This document shows, piece by piece, positions 8,753 to 17,747 of a DNA stretch of 64,000 nucleotides. Within the stretch, counting starts at the first letter, position 1; each line of letters begins with the position of its first letter. The stretch comes from Archaeoglobus veneficus SNP6. GTDB lineage: Archaea; Halobacteriota; Archaeoglobi; Archaeoglobales; Archaeoglobaceae. The DNA is taken from contig NC_015320.1 in the NCBI RefSeq assembly GCF_000194625.1, positions 1,410,612-1,474,611 of the forward strand, given 5' to 3'. Below the pieces are notes generated by a model. The model was given only the letters and a program-made list of their open reading frames with translations. It searched no databases and was not told where the DNA came from. Position numbers and translations under genes: made by a program.

Positions 8753-9655
8753 GTGAGAAAACTAACGAACAAAAAGATCAGGTGGATAATCAGACAACTT
8801 GACAGAGGAACTCCAGTGAAGGAAATAGCTGCTGTGATGAGAGTAACACCAAGAAGAATCTACCAGATTAAAAAACAATACGAGGAAACAGGAGAAATTC
8901 CAGAACTGAGACAATCGGGAAGAAAACCCAAACAGATAGACAAAGAGATAGAACAAATAATCCTGCAAACCTACAACAAATACAGACTCAGCCCAGTTCC
9001 ACTGGAAAAGCTGATAGAAAGAGATTATGGAATTCACATTCCGCACAACACCATATACAAAGTTTTACTCAAACACGGTTTGGTGGAGGAGAACATGAAC
9101 AAGAAGAAGAGGAGGAAATGGGTTAGATACGAGAGAAAACACTCCATGTCCTTATGGCAGGGAGACTGGAAAATGCTTGGAGAGAAGTGGATAATAGCCT
9201 TTATGGATGATGCTTCTCGCTTCATAACCTGCTACGGTGTTTTTGATTCCGCTACAACTGAGAACACAATCAGAGTTCTGAGAAAGGGATTCGCTGAATA
9301 TGGCATTCCAGATGAGATTCTTACTGATCACGGAACCCAATTTGTTGCTGCAAAAAGCAGAGAGAAGGCTAGGCACAAGTTTAAAGAATTCTTGAAGGAG
9401 AATGGAATAAGGCACATTCTGGCGAGGGTAAACCACCCTCAAACCAATGGAAAGATAGAGAGGTTCTTTGGTTTGATGGAGCAGAAAATTGGTCTTTTTG
9501 AATCGCTGGATGAGTTTGTTTACTGGTATAATTACGTGAAGCCTCACATGAGCCTGAATTTTGATGAACTGGAGATTCCTTATCAGGCGTTTCTGAGAAA
9601 GTTGCCCGCTGAAAGGGTGTTTGAGTTTAGCGGGAGGTGGTTGATTGAGGAGTGA
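8753..9655 (+). CDS. IS481-type DDE transposase
   Basis: A 300-residue transposase starting at GTG 8753, just inside the left repeat; the frame stays open upstream only by chance into the ClC gene. Residues 1-60 form a helix-turn-helix (VKEIAAVMRVTPRRIYQIKK). An integrase core spans about 130-240 with the catalytic triad D138 (WQGDWK), D192 (LTDHGTQF) and E236 (GKIERFF). The ending VKPHMSLNF is typical of IS481/IS3-type integrases. No frameshift or internal stop is present. Confidence 0.93.
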   Translation: MRKLTNKKIRWIIRQLDRGTPVKEIAAVMRVTPRRIYQIKKQYEETGEIPELRQSGRKPKQIDKEIEQIILQTYNKYRLSPVPLEKLIERDYGIHIPHNTIYKVLLKHGLVEENMNKKKRRKWVRYERKHSMSLWQGDWKMLGEKWIIAFMDDASRFITCYGVFDSATTENTIRVLRKGFAEYGIPDEILTDHGTQFVAAKSREKARHKFKEFLKENGIRHILARVNHPQTNGKIERFFGLMEQKIGLFESLDEFVYWYNYVKPHMSLNFDELEIPYQAFLRKLPAERVFEFSGRWLIEE

Positions 9656-9675
9656 AATTATTTCGGGATACCACA
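9652..9675 (-). repeat. Right terminal inverted repeat of the IS
   Basis: This is the inverted partner of 8710-8733. The transposase TGA stop (9653-9655) overlaps it. Confidence 0.9.
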
Positions 9676-9691
9676 TACGTTTTCATACTCT
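9676..9691 (+). repeat. Right target-site duplication of the IS481-like element
   Basis: This is an identical copy of the 16 bases at 8695-8710. Removing one copy and the element restores the pre-insertion sequence between the ClC and KaiC-like genes. Confidence 0.85.
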
Positions 9692-9710
9692 CGAAACTCT
9701 ATATACTCCG

Positions 9711-10346
9711 TTATAGTATCCTTTCACCTATCTCAATACCCCCGTTGGTAAGCTTGAGCTCATAGTAGTCAGTAGGAGGGGCAATGGGATTCTTCTTCAC
9801 CCTTATGCCTCTTCTTATGTTGAAGCCCTCTATGATCTCCTCTATTTCTATAACCACATCAGATGATTCCTCAAACATTGCTCTCGTTTTCATATCGCTG
9901 AGGGCTTTATCGAGGGTGAATATGGCCGTGGAGTTCCTGCTCCGGATGTGGTTACACAGATCTGTGCAGAAGGCAAACACTTTATCAGGTTTATGCAGAA
10001 CAAGGAGTGACGAAAGGAGAAAGAATACTACAAGCTCCGCATTTCTTCTTCTTATTGAGTCACCTATGGTGTACAGTTCTTCGAGGCTTATGTCCCCATT
10101 TTCGGGAGCAATCATCTCATAACTTCCGCTACCATCACCCACAAAACGAATCATATCCCTCATTCTTCTCTTTCCCAGCAGAATCAGGACTTTCCTGCCG
10201 TTTCTGAGGGCGTTAACAATGAACCCGAGGACTACCTCCTCACCGAGCCCACCGACAGTTTCCACAAGGACTGTTCTTCCTTCCTCTACTCCTCCACCAA
10301 GTAGCCTGTCGAGAGCAGTACCGGAGGAGAACATGGCAACCCTCAC
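9711..10346 (-). CDS. Degenerate KaiC/RecA-like protein without Walker A
   Basis: A 211-residue protein with the overall pattern of a KaiC/RAD55-type domain (TALDRLLGGGVEEGRTVLVETVGG, then VLILLGKRR and a late RRGIRVKKNP), but with no GxxxxGK[ST] P-loop: the position reads ETVGGLGEEV. It is therefore unlikely to hydrolyse ATP by itself. The GTG start at 10346 overlaps the stop of the intact KaiC-like gene upstream by 4 bases, so the two are translationally coupled and may form a heteromer. An ATG at 10334 is an alternative start. Confidence 0.7.
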   Translation of the reverse strand: MRVAMFSSGTALDRLLGGGVEEGRTVLVETVGGLGEEVVLGFIVNALRNGRKVLILLGKRRMRDMIRFVGDGSGSYEMIAPENGDISLEELYTIGDSIRRRNAELVVFFLLSSLLVLHKPDKVFAFCTDLCNHIRSRNSTAIFTLDKALSDMKTRAMFEESSDVVIEIEEIIEGFNIRRGIRVKKNPIAPPTDYYELKLTNGGIEIGERIL

Positions 10347-11035
10347 TCAAAGATGTTCTCCTCACTGAATACTTTTATTCCTTCCGATGTTATGCGGTAC
10401 GGTCTGATGGACTCATCAAAGGCGGTACCCCTCATCTTTCTTATTCTAATTCCTCTAATCAGCCTGCCTCTTATCTCGTACTCAACGTACTCTATAACTC
10501 CGCTCACCAGGAAATCCTCCGGAGAAACCCCGGTTTTTTCAGAAGTCAGCAGCGCCGTAACCTTGTGAACCTTGAAGATATTGAAGAGAGACATCATGTC
10601 CCTCCTGTACTCAACCTCGCTTTTTGAGGCGAGCTCGAGTATGGTTATGGGGTCTACGACGATTCTTGTGGGTTTCAGTTCCTCGATTTTTGCCTCCAGT
10701 GCAGCTTTGAAACCGGGAATATCAAGTTCGAGATTTCTAAAAAACGAGTTTCCGAAAAGAGTTTCTCCTGAAGGTGAAGCGTCGAACATGTGTATGTTAT
10801 CGAAACTATCAATATCAACCCCCACGTTTTTCATGTCCTCCTTTACCTCATTTATGGGCTCTTCAAGGGTAACATATATGCAGTTCTCGCCCCTTTTTGC
10901 GCCCTCCACAAGAAACAGCATCGAAAGTATTGTCTTTCCGCTACCCGGCCCTCCCTTTACGAGGTATGTTCTACCGGGAATAAGTCCACCGTTAAGCATC
11001 TCATCGAGGCCCTCGACACCCGTTGATGCACGCAT
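10343..11035 (-). CDS. KaiC-like RecA-superfamily ATPase
   Basis: A 230-residue single-domain KaiC-type protein: TGVEGLDEMLNGGLIPGRTYL is the classic KaiC opening, Walker A is GGPGSGKT (28-35), and the Walker B-like strand is RIVVDPITILE. The domain ends with the beta-rich EYEIRGRLIRGIRIRKMRGT. Such archaeal proteins are cytosolic signalling or regulatory ATPases of unknown target. It is coupled to the P-loop-less relative downstream. A TATA box (ATATTTATATTTTG on the minus strand near 11,057-11,070) supports transcription from here. Confidence 0.88.
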   Translation of the reverse strand: MRASTGVEGLDEMLNGGLIPGRTYLVKGGPGSGKTILSMLFLVEGAKRGENCIYVTLEEPINEVKEDMKNVGVDIDSFDNIHMFDASPSGETLFGNSFFRNLELDIPGFKAALEAKIEELKPTRIVVDPITILELASKSEVEYRRDMMSLFNIFKVHKVTALLTSEKTGVSPEDFLVSGVIEYVEYEIRGRLIRGIRIRKMRGTAFDESIRPYRITSEGIKVFSEENIFE

Positions 11036-11203
11036 CGTTGAAAGATCACAACTTCAAAATATAAATATCTTTGGCTTTAATCTGGATATATTTTAAAGCT
11101 GTAGAAAATTTAAACTCAGTTTTATTTTTTGTCGATTTCATAATAAGATACTGGCATCGACATACTCATCAACTCTATATATCCACCGGCCCGTAGCCAT
11201 TCT

Positions 11204-11716
11204 ATGCCCGAAATTTACGTTCTCCGCCTTGGACATAGAAGTGAGAGAGACAAGAGAATTTCCACCCACGTTGCGCTTACAGCAAGGGCATTCGGGGCGA
11301 AAGGAATTTACTTCGACACCTACGACAGGAAGGTGTTCGAGAGCGTAAGAGATGTTGTCAGGCGCTGGGGTGGAGAGTTCTTCGTAGAAGAGTGCAACTG
11401 GAAAAAGCTTTTGAAGGAATTTGATGGTCTGAAGGTCCACCTCACAATGTACGGCGTTCCATTACCCGAAAAAATCGACGATATAAAAAAAGTGGAAAAA
11501 GTGCTCGCTATAGTGGGTGCAGAGAAGGTCCCACCCGAAGTTTACGAGCTTGCAGATATGAACGTGTCTATAGGGACGCAGCCCCACAGCGAGGTTGCAG
11601 CCCTCGCAGTCTTCCTGCGTGATGTGCTGGATGGGAAAGTCTTCAGCCTCCAGTTTCCCGACGCAAAAATACGAGTAATCCCCTCGGAGAGGGGAAAACA
11701 GGTGGAGGAGCGCTGA
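11204..11716 (+). CDS. tRNA (cytidine(56)-2'-O)-methyltransferase
   Basis: A 170-residue SPOUT-class enzyme, aTrm56, which methylates the ribose of C56 in the T-loop of archaeal tRNAs. Its start [30 protein letters not shown] is the family signature. The trefoil-knot SAM pocket is formed by [18 protein letters not shown] and [23 protein letters not shown] (CTATATATCC) at about 11,174 lies 30 bases upstream, giving a very short leader. Confidence 0.94.
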   Translation: MPEIYVLRLGHRSERDKRISTHVALTARAFGAKGIYFDTYDRKVFESVRDVVRRWGGEFFVEECNWKKLLKEFDGLKVHLTMYGVPLPEKIDDIKKVEKVLAIVGAEKVPPEVYELADMNVSIGTQPHSEVAALAVFLRDVLDGKVFSLQFPDAKIRVIPSERGKQVEER

Positions 11717-11765
11717 GCAGGATTTAACCGATACGTTTTTATAGACTGTTTTCCACGCTAATCCG

Positions 11766-12650
11766 ATGTCCAGCGACGATTTGCTTGTTTATATTAACGG
11801 TGAGTTTGTGCCGGAAAGCGAGGCGAAGGTCAGCGTTTTTGACCATGGCTTTCTCTACGGCGACGGAGTCTTTGAGGGCATCAGGGCTTATAACGGCAGA
11901 GTTTTCAAGCTTAAGGAACACATTGATCGTCTTTACGACTGTGCAAAGGTGATAGACCTCCAGATTCCCGTTACGAAGGAAGAGTTCATGGACATAATCC
12001 TTGAAACTTTGAGGAGAAACAATTTGAGAGACGCGTACATAAGGCCAATCGTAACGAGAGGTGTTGGTGACCTCGGCCTCGATCCAAGAAAATGCAGCAG
12101 GCCGATGATCATCGTGATAACGAAGCCGTGGGGCAAGCTCTATGGAGACCTGTACGAAAAGGGTTTGAAGGCTGTAACTGTTACCGTCAGGAGGAATGCA
12201 ATCGACTCGCTCCCGCCAAACATCAAGTCTCTGAATTACCTCAACAACATCCTTGCGAAGATCGAAGCCAATGCTAAGGGTGGTGATGAGGCAATTTTCC
12301 TCGATCACAACGGCTACATCTCCGAAGGCAGCGGAGATAACGTGTTCATCGTCAAAAATGGAGCAGTTTACACTCCCCCAACCCTCAACAACCTGAAGGG
12401 AATAACGAGGGCCGTGGCAATAGAGATAATTCAGAAGCTTGGAATACCGTTCAAGGAGACGAACCTCGGTCTGTTTGACCTTTATTCTGCGGACGAGATA
12501 TTCGTTACGGGAACGGCTGCTGAGATAGCACCAATAACCGTAATCGATGGCAGAACTGTAGGCGATGGAAAGCCCGGAGAGATAACGAAAAGGCTTATGG
12601 ATGAGTTCAGAAAACTGACAGAAACAGAAGGAGTTCCGATTTACGAGTGA
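11766..12650 (+). CDS. ilvE: Branched-chain amino acid aminotransferase
   Basis: A 294-residue fold-type IV PLP aminotransferase performing the last step of Val, Leu and Ile synthesis. Typical elements are [29 protein letters not shown], the catalytic Lys in [12 protein letters not shown], the phosphate-binding segment [12 protein letters not shown], and [12 protein letters not shown]. It heads a three-gene amino-acid operon with the ACT regulator and homoserine dehydrogenase. The upstream sequence contains a TATA-like TTTTTATAGAC about 25-30 bases before the ATG. Confidence 0.95.
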   Translation: MSSDDLLVYINGEFVPESEAKVSVFDHGFLYGDGVFEGIRAYNGRVFKLKEHIDRLYDCAKVIDLQIPVTKEEFMDIILETLRRNNLRDAYIRPIVTRGVGDLGLDPRKCSRPMIIVITKPWGKLYGDLYEKGLKAVTVTVRRNAIDSLPPNIKSLNYLNNILAKIEANAKGGDEAIFLDHNGYISEGSGDNVFIVKNGAVYTPPTLNNLKGITRAVAIEIIQKLGIPFKETNLGLFDLYSADEIFVTGTAAEIAPITVIDGRTVGDGKPGEITKRLMDEFRKLTETEGVPIYE

Positions 12651-12658
12651 GCTGGGAT

Positions 12659-13168
12659 ATGGCGATAATATCTATTGTCGTCGAACTCAAGGATCAGCCA
12701 GGACAGTTGCTGAAGGTCATAGAGCCCATTTCAAAGCTTGGTGGCAATATCCTCAGCATAATCCACCAGAGGGACAAACGCACTCCCCTCGGCAGAATTC
12801 CGGTTGAGGTGTCTCTCCAGATAGATGAGAAGAAAGTCGAAGAACTCATCGAGTCAATCAAGGGACACGGTATCATAGTAAGAAGCTACAACGAGGTAAG
12901 ACTTCTTGCAACAACATCCATTCTGCTCGTAGGTCACATAATCCATACCGATTTGGGCGACACCATTAACAGCATCGACAAAACTGGTTACGCGGAAGTT
13001 GTAGAGATGCATATATCCATGCCCCACTTGAATGAACCATCAACGGCAATGGTCACGATTTCTGCAACCGGAAAAGAGAAACTCAGAGAAGCGATAAATC
13101 TGCTGAGAGAAGTGTGCAATAAGAAGAACATCTTGATGATAGAGCCCCTGAACGAGGAATCGACATGA
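12659..13168 (+). CDS. ACT-domain allosteric regulator linked to homoserine dehydrogenase
   Basis: About 169 residues with two ACT-like modules: residues 1-70 (IISIVVELKDQPGQLLKVIEPISKLGGNI) and about 75-165. This is the COG2061 type, often encoded beside archaeal homoserine dehydrogenase and thought to supply amino-acid feedback regulation in trans. A GTG at 12647 overlapping the ilvE stop is an alternative start that adds four residues. The ATG at 12659 is preferred because it precedes the ACT strand directly. It overlaps hom by 4 bases (ATGA). Confidence 0.85.
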   Translation: MAIISIVVELKDQPGQLLKVIEPISKLGGNILSIIHQRDKRTPLGRIPVEVSLQIDEKKVEELIESIKGHGIIVRSYNEVRLLATTSILLVGHIIHTDLGDTINSIDKTGYAEVVEMHISMPHLNEPSTAMVTISATGKEKLREAINLLREVCNKKNILMIEPLNEEST

Positions 13169-14157
13169 TAAGGATAGCTATTTTCGGCTTTGGGGCAGTT
13201 GGGCAGGGTGTTGCTGAAATACTGATGAACAGAGAGAGAATCGAGAGGTGGATTGGAGAATACAGAGTTGTGGCTGTAGCGGACTCGAAGGGTTCAATCT
13301 GCGATGAAAACGGAATTAGCCTGAAGGAGGCGCTTGAAGCGAAGAAGAAAGGAAGTCTACCACCCGGCATGAGCGTGATGGACATAATAGACAGCATCGA
13401 CTTCGACGTAGCTATCGAGGCAACGCCAACGAACATAGAAACGGGAGAACCGGGGCTGAGTTATATCAAAGCCTGCCTCAACAAGGGCTGCCACGTCGTC
13501 ACGTCGAACAAAGGCCCCCTCGTTGTCGCCTACAAAGAGCTTGCAGAGCTTGCAGAACGCAAAGGAGTCAGACTGATGTTCGAAGCTACAGTCGGCGGAG
13601 CGATGCCCCTCATAAAACTCGCAAAGAGAGACATCGCTGGCAACGAGATTCTCTCTATAAAAGGTATTCTGAACGGCACATGCAACTACATTCTCTCAAG
13701 GATGGAGCAGGAGAGACTCAGCTACCACCAGATTCTCAGCGAGGCGCAGGAGCTTAAAATTGCCGAAGCAAACGCCAGCTACGATGTCGAAGGCATAGAC
13801 TCTGCAGCGAAACTCGTAATTCTCGCAAATGCAGTGATGGGTATGGATGTGAGCTTCAACGATGTCGAAGTCGTTGGAATAACGAGCATAACTCCCGAGG
13901 CGTTCGAAATAGCCATGGAAAAAGGCTATACCATAAGGCTGATTGCTGAGGCAAGTAGAGACGGATTGAGGGTTTCCCCAAGACTCCTCCCACTCCACCA
14001 CCCTCTTGCGGTCAGAGGGACTCTCAACGCCGTGCTGATTCAAACCGACCTCGCAAGAGAGATCTTTGTCATAGGCAGAGGGGCTGGCAAAATAGAGACC
14101 GCGAGCGCAATAATTTCAGACTTAATCGACATATACAGCCATGATAGCTCTAATTAA
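13165..14157 (+). CDS. hom: Homoserine dehydrogenase
   Basis: A 330-residue NAD(P)-dependent enzyme reducing aspartate semialdehyde to homoserine, on the route to Thr, Met and Ile. The Rossmann motif FGFGAVGQGVAEIL is at residues 5-18. The catalytic region has HVVTSNKGPLV, FEATVGGAMPLI and GILNGTCNYILSRM, with Lys/Asp further on (YDVEGIDSAAKLVILAN). It lacks its own ACT domain, which fits the separate ACT protein encoded just upstream with a 4-base overlap. Confidence 0.95.
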   Translation: MIRIAIFGFGAVGQGVAEILMNRERIERWIGEYRVVAVADSKGSICDENGISLKEALEAKKKGSLPPGMSVMDIIDSIDFDVAIEATPTNIETGEPGLSYIKACLNKGCHVVTSNKGPLVVAYKELAELAERKGVRLMFEATVGGAMPLIKLAKRDIAGNEILSIKGILNGTCNYILSRMEQERLSYHQILSEAQELKIAEANASYDVEGIDSAAKLVILANAVMGMDVSFNDVEVVGITSITPEAFEIAMEKGYTIRLIAEASRDGLRVSPRLLPLHHPLAVRGTLNAVLIQTDLAREIFVIGRGAGKIETASAIISDLIDIYSHDSSN

Positions 14158-14845
14158 GATAGCAGTGGCTCTTGTCTTTCTCCTGGAAGCCTGTAAGATG
14201 GATTTAAAGGAGAGGAGGGTTCCAAACCGCCTCTGGAAACTTATGCTCCTTGTTTTCCTGCCCCTCGACATAATTGAATACTACCTGCAGCCATTCAGCC
14301 TTACATTTGCCCTGTTCCAGTTTGCATTCGTTGCGGCGTTCTGTTATGCGCTCTACTATCTCGGGCTCTACGGTGGAGCGGACGCGAAGGCAATCATGTG
14401 TTTAGCCATTGCTTTTCCAGCGTATCCATCTTTCTTCGTTTTTCCCCTGCTGAACGAGGGGCTGGGGATGCTCGCCTTCACGACGCTTGCGAATTCTGTA
14501 CTCGCCGCTCCCTTTCTCGTAGCAGTTCTCCTGGTTAGAAACGCTTTATCGGGAAACCTTGAGTTTCCTTACTGCCTTATAGGTTACAAGGTTGACGCGA
14601 GGGCTGTTCCAAGGTTTCACAACCTGCTGGAGTATGTTGAAGGTGGAGAGGTCAAGAGGAGGCTGAGGAGCATCGAACCAACAGAGGAGATGCTGGACAA
14701 GCTGAGAAAGGCAGCGGATAAAGGAATAGTTAAGAAGGTATGGGTAACACCCGGTCTCCCATTCCTTTGCTTCATAACGGTAGGGTTCGTTATTGCTGTC
14801 TTGGTGGGTGACCTCATGGTGTGGTTGTTTTCCTGCTGGTTTTGA
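14141..14845 (+). CDS. A24-family prepilin/preflagellin peptidase
   Basis: A 234-residue polytopic membrane aspartyl protease. The two catalytic Asp motifs are visible: KMDLKERRVPNRL after helix 1 (about residue 21) and GGADAKAIM (about residue 84). At least four hydrophobic segments lie N-terminally and one at the C-terminus, with a roughly 60-residue charged cytoplasmic stretch in between. It would process class III signal peptides of archaeal pilins or archaellins. The start overlaps the end of hom by 17 bases. No pilin gene is in the window. Confidence 0.88.
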   Translation: MIALIKIAVALVFLLEACKMDLKERRVPNRLWKLMLLVFLPLDIIEYYLQPFSLTFALFQFAFVAAFCYALYYLGLYGGADAKAIMCLAIAFPAYPSFFVFPLLNEGLGMLAFTTLANSVLAAPFLVAVLLVRNALSGNLEFPYCLIGYKVDARAVPRFHNLLEYVEGGEVKRRLRSIEPTEEMLDKLRKAADKGIVKKVWVTPGLPFLCFITVGFVIAVLVGDLMVWLFSCWF

Positions 14846-14851
14846 TTCTAA

Positions 14852-16216
14852 TTACTCGCCTCTGAGTAGAGATATAAGCGATAATAGTTTTTCCCTTGCC
14901 TCCTCATCTTCTATCTTTTCTATAGCTGGCATCATCGGCGAGAAGTCCCAACGCCTTACTTTGAAACCGTTGAGCTCTTTAGCAAGCTCTATCATTTCTT
15001 TATCAGCTTTGTCGAGTTCACCTTTGAAAATATAGGCAGAGATTATAAGAAATCTTGAAATAATTCTTTCTTCGATGCTGTTTGCTTTTTTAAAAGCCAT
15101 CTCCGCCAAAACTAAAGCATCATTTAATTTATCTAAAATTATAAAAATTTCTGAAAGATTCATTATAGCTTCCATATATTCTGGATCGATCTCTAAAGCT
15201 TTGTTATAACATTTAATCGCATCTCTGTATTTCCCAAGCCTGCATAGCGCATTACCTTTGTTGTTCCAAGCATTCACAAATTTTGGATTTATCTTCAAGG
15301 CTTTAGTAAAACATTCAATTGCTTCATAGTATTTTCCGAATTTATACAATACAGCACCTTTTCCATTCCACGCGTCAGCATAAGTAGGATCAACAGCTAA
15401 AGCCCAGTTGCACAGAGTCATGGCCTTCTCATACTCTCCTTTCCTGTAGTAGTACACTGCCCGCAGATAGGCTAATTCTACGTCATCAGGAAAACCAAGA
15501 GCTCTCTCACTACCTTCGACTTCTTTAATAATACTCCTTACATGTTCTTCTATATGACTAGGGATTTCATTTTTCTTTTCAGCTGTATCAAACCCACTGT
15601 CCTTTAGTAGCTCTTCAAGTCTATTTATCTTCTTTTCATAATCTCTTTTAATTTCTTCTTTGAATTTTTCAAGCTCCTTTGCTAAAGCAGGATTTATTCT
15701 CCTAGCTACTTCTCCCACCACATCGATAGGGGTTCGCTCTTCTTCAATCTCGGGGCGGTTTTTGATAAGCTGTGCGAGTACATCTTCAATGTCTATAAAC
15801 TCCTCGTATGGAACTACTCTCATCCATATTATATCAGAGGGAAGCAAGTCCTTGATTTTCTTTTCTTCACTCTTTTTCACCAAGACAAAAACGGGTTTCC
15901 CTAAACCAATCATCATTCCAAACTCAATTAGCACGTTTGGATTCAGGTCGCTTATATCTACTATTCCATAAGCTGATGACTGAATCATTCTACAGATATC
16001 GCAAAACCATGAAGGGTGTTTTGGATCATTATCCCCAACGATTAAGCAATTCTCGCTGTAGTCTTTCCCAAGTGCGTTTTTTATAGCATTCCGTACGGCC
16101 TTTTCCCTCCTTCCCCTATCAGAATCAAAGGGTTCCGCTAAGAAAAATACGTCTCTCTTGACTCTTACAGACTTATTGCACTTTCCACCAACCACTGGAC
16201 AGTATATTTCTAACAT
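14852..16216 (-). CDS. TIR/nucleoside-deoxyribosyltransferase-like domain fused to TPR repeats
   Basis: A 454-residue protein. Residues 20-115 resemble the Rossmann-like TIR/NDT nucleotide-hydrolase fold: VFFLAEPFD, then SAYGIVDISDLNPNVLIEFGMMIGLGKPVFVLVKK, with E98 at the usual catalytic Glu position. A coiled-coil linker (about 155-195) and four TPRs (about 246-382: AVYYYRKGEYEKAMTLCNWAL and three similar units) follow. Cys pairs at 6/13 and 72/75 could bind metal. Codon use is clearly more AT-rich than in the neighbours, suggesting transfer. An enzymatic head plus TPR sensor is an architecture known in antiviral NADase effectors; that role here is inference. No SMART-like partner gene adjoins it. 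Confidence 0.7.
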   Translation of the reverse strand: MLEIYCPVVGGKCNKSVRVKRDVFFLAEPFDSDRGRREKAVRNAIKNALGKDYSENCLIVGDNDPKHPSWFCDICRMIQSSAYGIVDISDLNPNVLIEFGMMIGLGKPVFVLVKKSEEKKIKDLLPSDIIWMRVVPYEEFIDIEDVLAQLIKNRPEIEEERTPIDVVGEVARRINPALAKELEKFKEEIKRDYEKKINRLEELLKDSGFDTAEKKNEIPSHIEEHVRSIIKEVEGSERALGFPDDVELAYLRAVYYYRKGEYEKAMTLCNWALAVDPTYADAWNGKGAVLYKFGKYYEAIECFTKALKINPKFVNAWNNKGNALCRLGKYRDAIKCYNKALEIDPEYMEAIMNLSEIFIILDKLNDALVLAEMAFKKANSIEERIISRFLIISAYIFKGELDKADKEMIELAKELNGFKVRRWDFSPMMPAIEKIEDEEAREKLLSLISLLRGE

Positions 16217-16464
16217 TATATACCAAAAAACTACATAAATTTTAAAGTCTTTCGATATTTAGATTTTAGAAAAAGTATTTGTAAGACGAATGCGTAGAAG
16301 CTATGTTTAAGACATTTAATACCATAACGAAAGTATCTTCAGTAGTTAAATTATCCCACAGCCGTTCAAATAACCATGCCGAATGGATTGCGTCTAGATG
16401 CTTCAGTGAAAAACATTGCTGAGCAAAAAGCTTTTTATTACGACATCTCACGGGGGCAGTTATC

Positions 16465-16474
16465 TTTAAATACA
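16465..16474 (+). promoter_or_regulatory. Promoter of the ribosomal protein operon
   Basis: TTTAAATACA lies 29-38 bases before the L18e ATG, and TTGGAGGGAT just before the ATG provides the ribosome-binding site. The 200 bases upstream (16,217-16,464) are AT-rich and show no gene. Confidence 0.6.
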
Positions 16475-16502
16475 TATCCATGCTTTCGTTGGAGGGATAG
16501 TT

Positions 16503-16859
16503 ATGAGCAGGCTCAGGAAATTGCAGAGGCGAAAGTCGAACCCGAATCTCGTAAAGCTGATCGATGAGTTGCTTGCAAAGGATAAACGGGTGTGGAAAGA
16601 CCTGGCGGAGCGGCTGGCGAAGCCGAGGAGGAGGTACGCCGAAGTGAACCTGTCGAAGCTCGAGAAGTACGTATCAGACGACGAGATTGCACTCGTACCC
16701 GGGAAGGTCCTCGGAAGTGGAGAAGTTACAAAGCCCATCAAGGTTGCAGCCCTCGGCTTCTCTGCCGTGGCCAAGAGGAAGATTGAGGAGGCGGGCGGAG
16801 TTTGCATGAGCATAAGCGAGGCAATGCAGGCTGAAGGAAAGTTCAGAATAATCGGGTGA
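16503..16859 (+). CDS. rpl18e: 50S ribosomal protein L18e
   Basis: A 118-residue large-subunit protein related to bacterial L15. Characteristic segments are SRLRKLQRRKSNPNLVKLIDELL, DDEIALVPGKVLGSGEVTKPIKVAALGFSAVAKRKIEEAGG and SISEAM. It is the first gene of the archaeal L18e-L13-S9-RpoN-RpoK-enolase-S2 operon and is preceded by a good ribosome-binding site (GGAGGGAT). Confidence 0.97.
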   Translation: MSRLRKLQRRKSNPNLVKLIDELLAKDKRVWKDLAERLAKPRRRYAEVNLSKLEKYVSDDEIALVPGKVLGSGEVTKPIKVAALGFSAVAKRKIEEAGGVCMSISEAMQAEGKFRIIG

Positions 16860-16865
16860 TGAGGC

Positions 16866-17345
16866 ATGTCGGTAAACGTTTCACGCATTCTCAAACTGCT
16901 CGGCGATGATTATACTGTAATTGATGCCAGCGGCCACGTCTTGGGCAGACTCTCGAGTGTAATCGCGAAGAGGTTGCTTAACGGAGAGAAGATCGTCGTT
17001 GTGAATGCAGAGAAGGCTGTAATAACCGGAGACAGACACATGGTATTTTCGAGATATAAGGAGAAGTATGACAGGGGCAGCAAGGAGAAAGGCCCATACT
17101 TCCCGCGCCACCCGGAGAGAATATTCAAGAGAACCGTAAGAGGCATGCTGCCGTGGAAGAGCAGGAGGGGGAGAGAAGCGTTCAGACAGCTTAAGGTGTT
17201 CATGGGTGTGCCCAAAGAGCTCGAAGGAAAGCAGTTTGAAGTAGTGGAACAGGCTCTGCTTGAGAAAGTTTCAAAAACAGACAAGTACGTCACACTTGGA
17301 GAGGTTAGCAAATATCTCGGTTACAGAGTAGAGGTGGAAGCATGA
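16866..17345 (+). CDS. rpl13: 50S ribosomal protein L13 (uL13)
   Basis: A 159-residue protein with typical uL13 segments: [38 protein letters not shown], the basic [27 protein letters not shown], and the archaeal C-terminus. The RBS GATGAGGC lies before the ATG, and the stop overlaps the S9 ATG by 4 bases. Confidence 0.97.
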   Translation: MSVNVSRILKLLGDDYTVIDASGHVLGRLSSVIAKRLLNGEKIVVVNAEKAVITGDRHMVFSRYKEKYDRGSKEKGPYFPRHPERIFKRTVRGMLPWKSRRGREAFRQLKVFMGVPKELEGKQFEVVEQALLEKVSKTDKYVTLGEVSKYLGYRVEVEA

Positions 17346-17740
17346 AGATCGTGCTCACGAGCGGAAAAAGGAAGACTGCTGTTGCAAGAGCGACTGTGAG
17401 GGATGGTAAAGGAAGGGTCAGAATAAACAAGATTCCTGTCGAGATAATCCAGCCCGAAATGGCCAGGATGATCTTGATGGAGCCCCTGATAATGGCGAAG
17501 GAGCTTGCAAACAAGGTCGACATCGACGTCGTAGTGAACGGCGGAGGCTTCATGGCTCAGGCCGAAGCTGCAAGAACCGCCATCGCAAGGGGGCTCGTGG
17601 AGTGGAGTGGAGATGAGGAGCTGAGGAAGGTTTACCTCGAGTACGACCGCTCCCTGCTCGTAAACGACACAAGGAGAAAGGAGCCAAAGAAACAGGGAGG
17701 CAGAGGAGCAAGAAAGAGGAGGCAGACCTCCTACAGGTGA
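17342..17740 (+). CDS. rps9: 30S ribosomal protein S9 (uS9)
   Basis: A 132-residue small-subunit protein contacting the P-site tRNA through its C-terminal tail. It has the opening [24 protein letters not shown], the central [22 protein letters not shown] and the Arg-rich terminus ending in KRRQTSYR. It is translationally coupled to L13 by a 4-base overlap. Confidence 0.98.
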   Translation: MKIVLTSGKRKTAVARATVRDGKGRVRINKIPVEIIQPEMARMILMEPLIMAKELANKVDIDVVVNGGGFMAQAEAARTAIARGLVEWSGDEELRKVYLEYDRSLLVNDTRRKEPKKQGGRGARKRRQTSYR

Positions 17741-17747
17741 TTTATTT

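Larger units (their letters stand above)
8710..9675 (+). mobile_element. Complete ISA0963-like insertion sequence (IS481-type)
   Basis: A 966-bp element bounded by 24-bp terminal inverted repeats (8710-8733 and 9652-9675, 21 of 24 matching) and flanked by a perfect 15-16 bp target duplication. It holds one transposase gene, whose stop codon lies inside the right repeat. Length, single gene and long duplication agree with the ISA0963 elements of Archaeoglobus fulgidus as I remember them and with the IS481 family. The clean ends and intact gene suggest it is recent and possibly active. It inserted immediately upstream of the ClC gene promoter. Confidence 0.9.
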
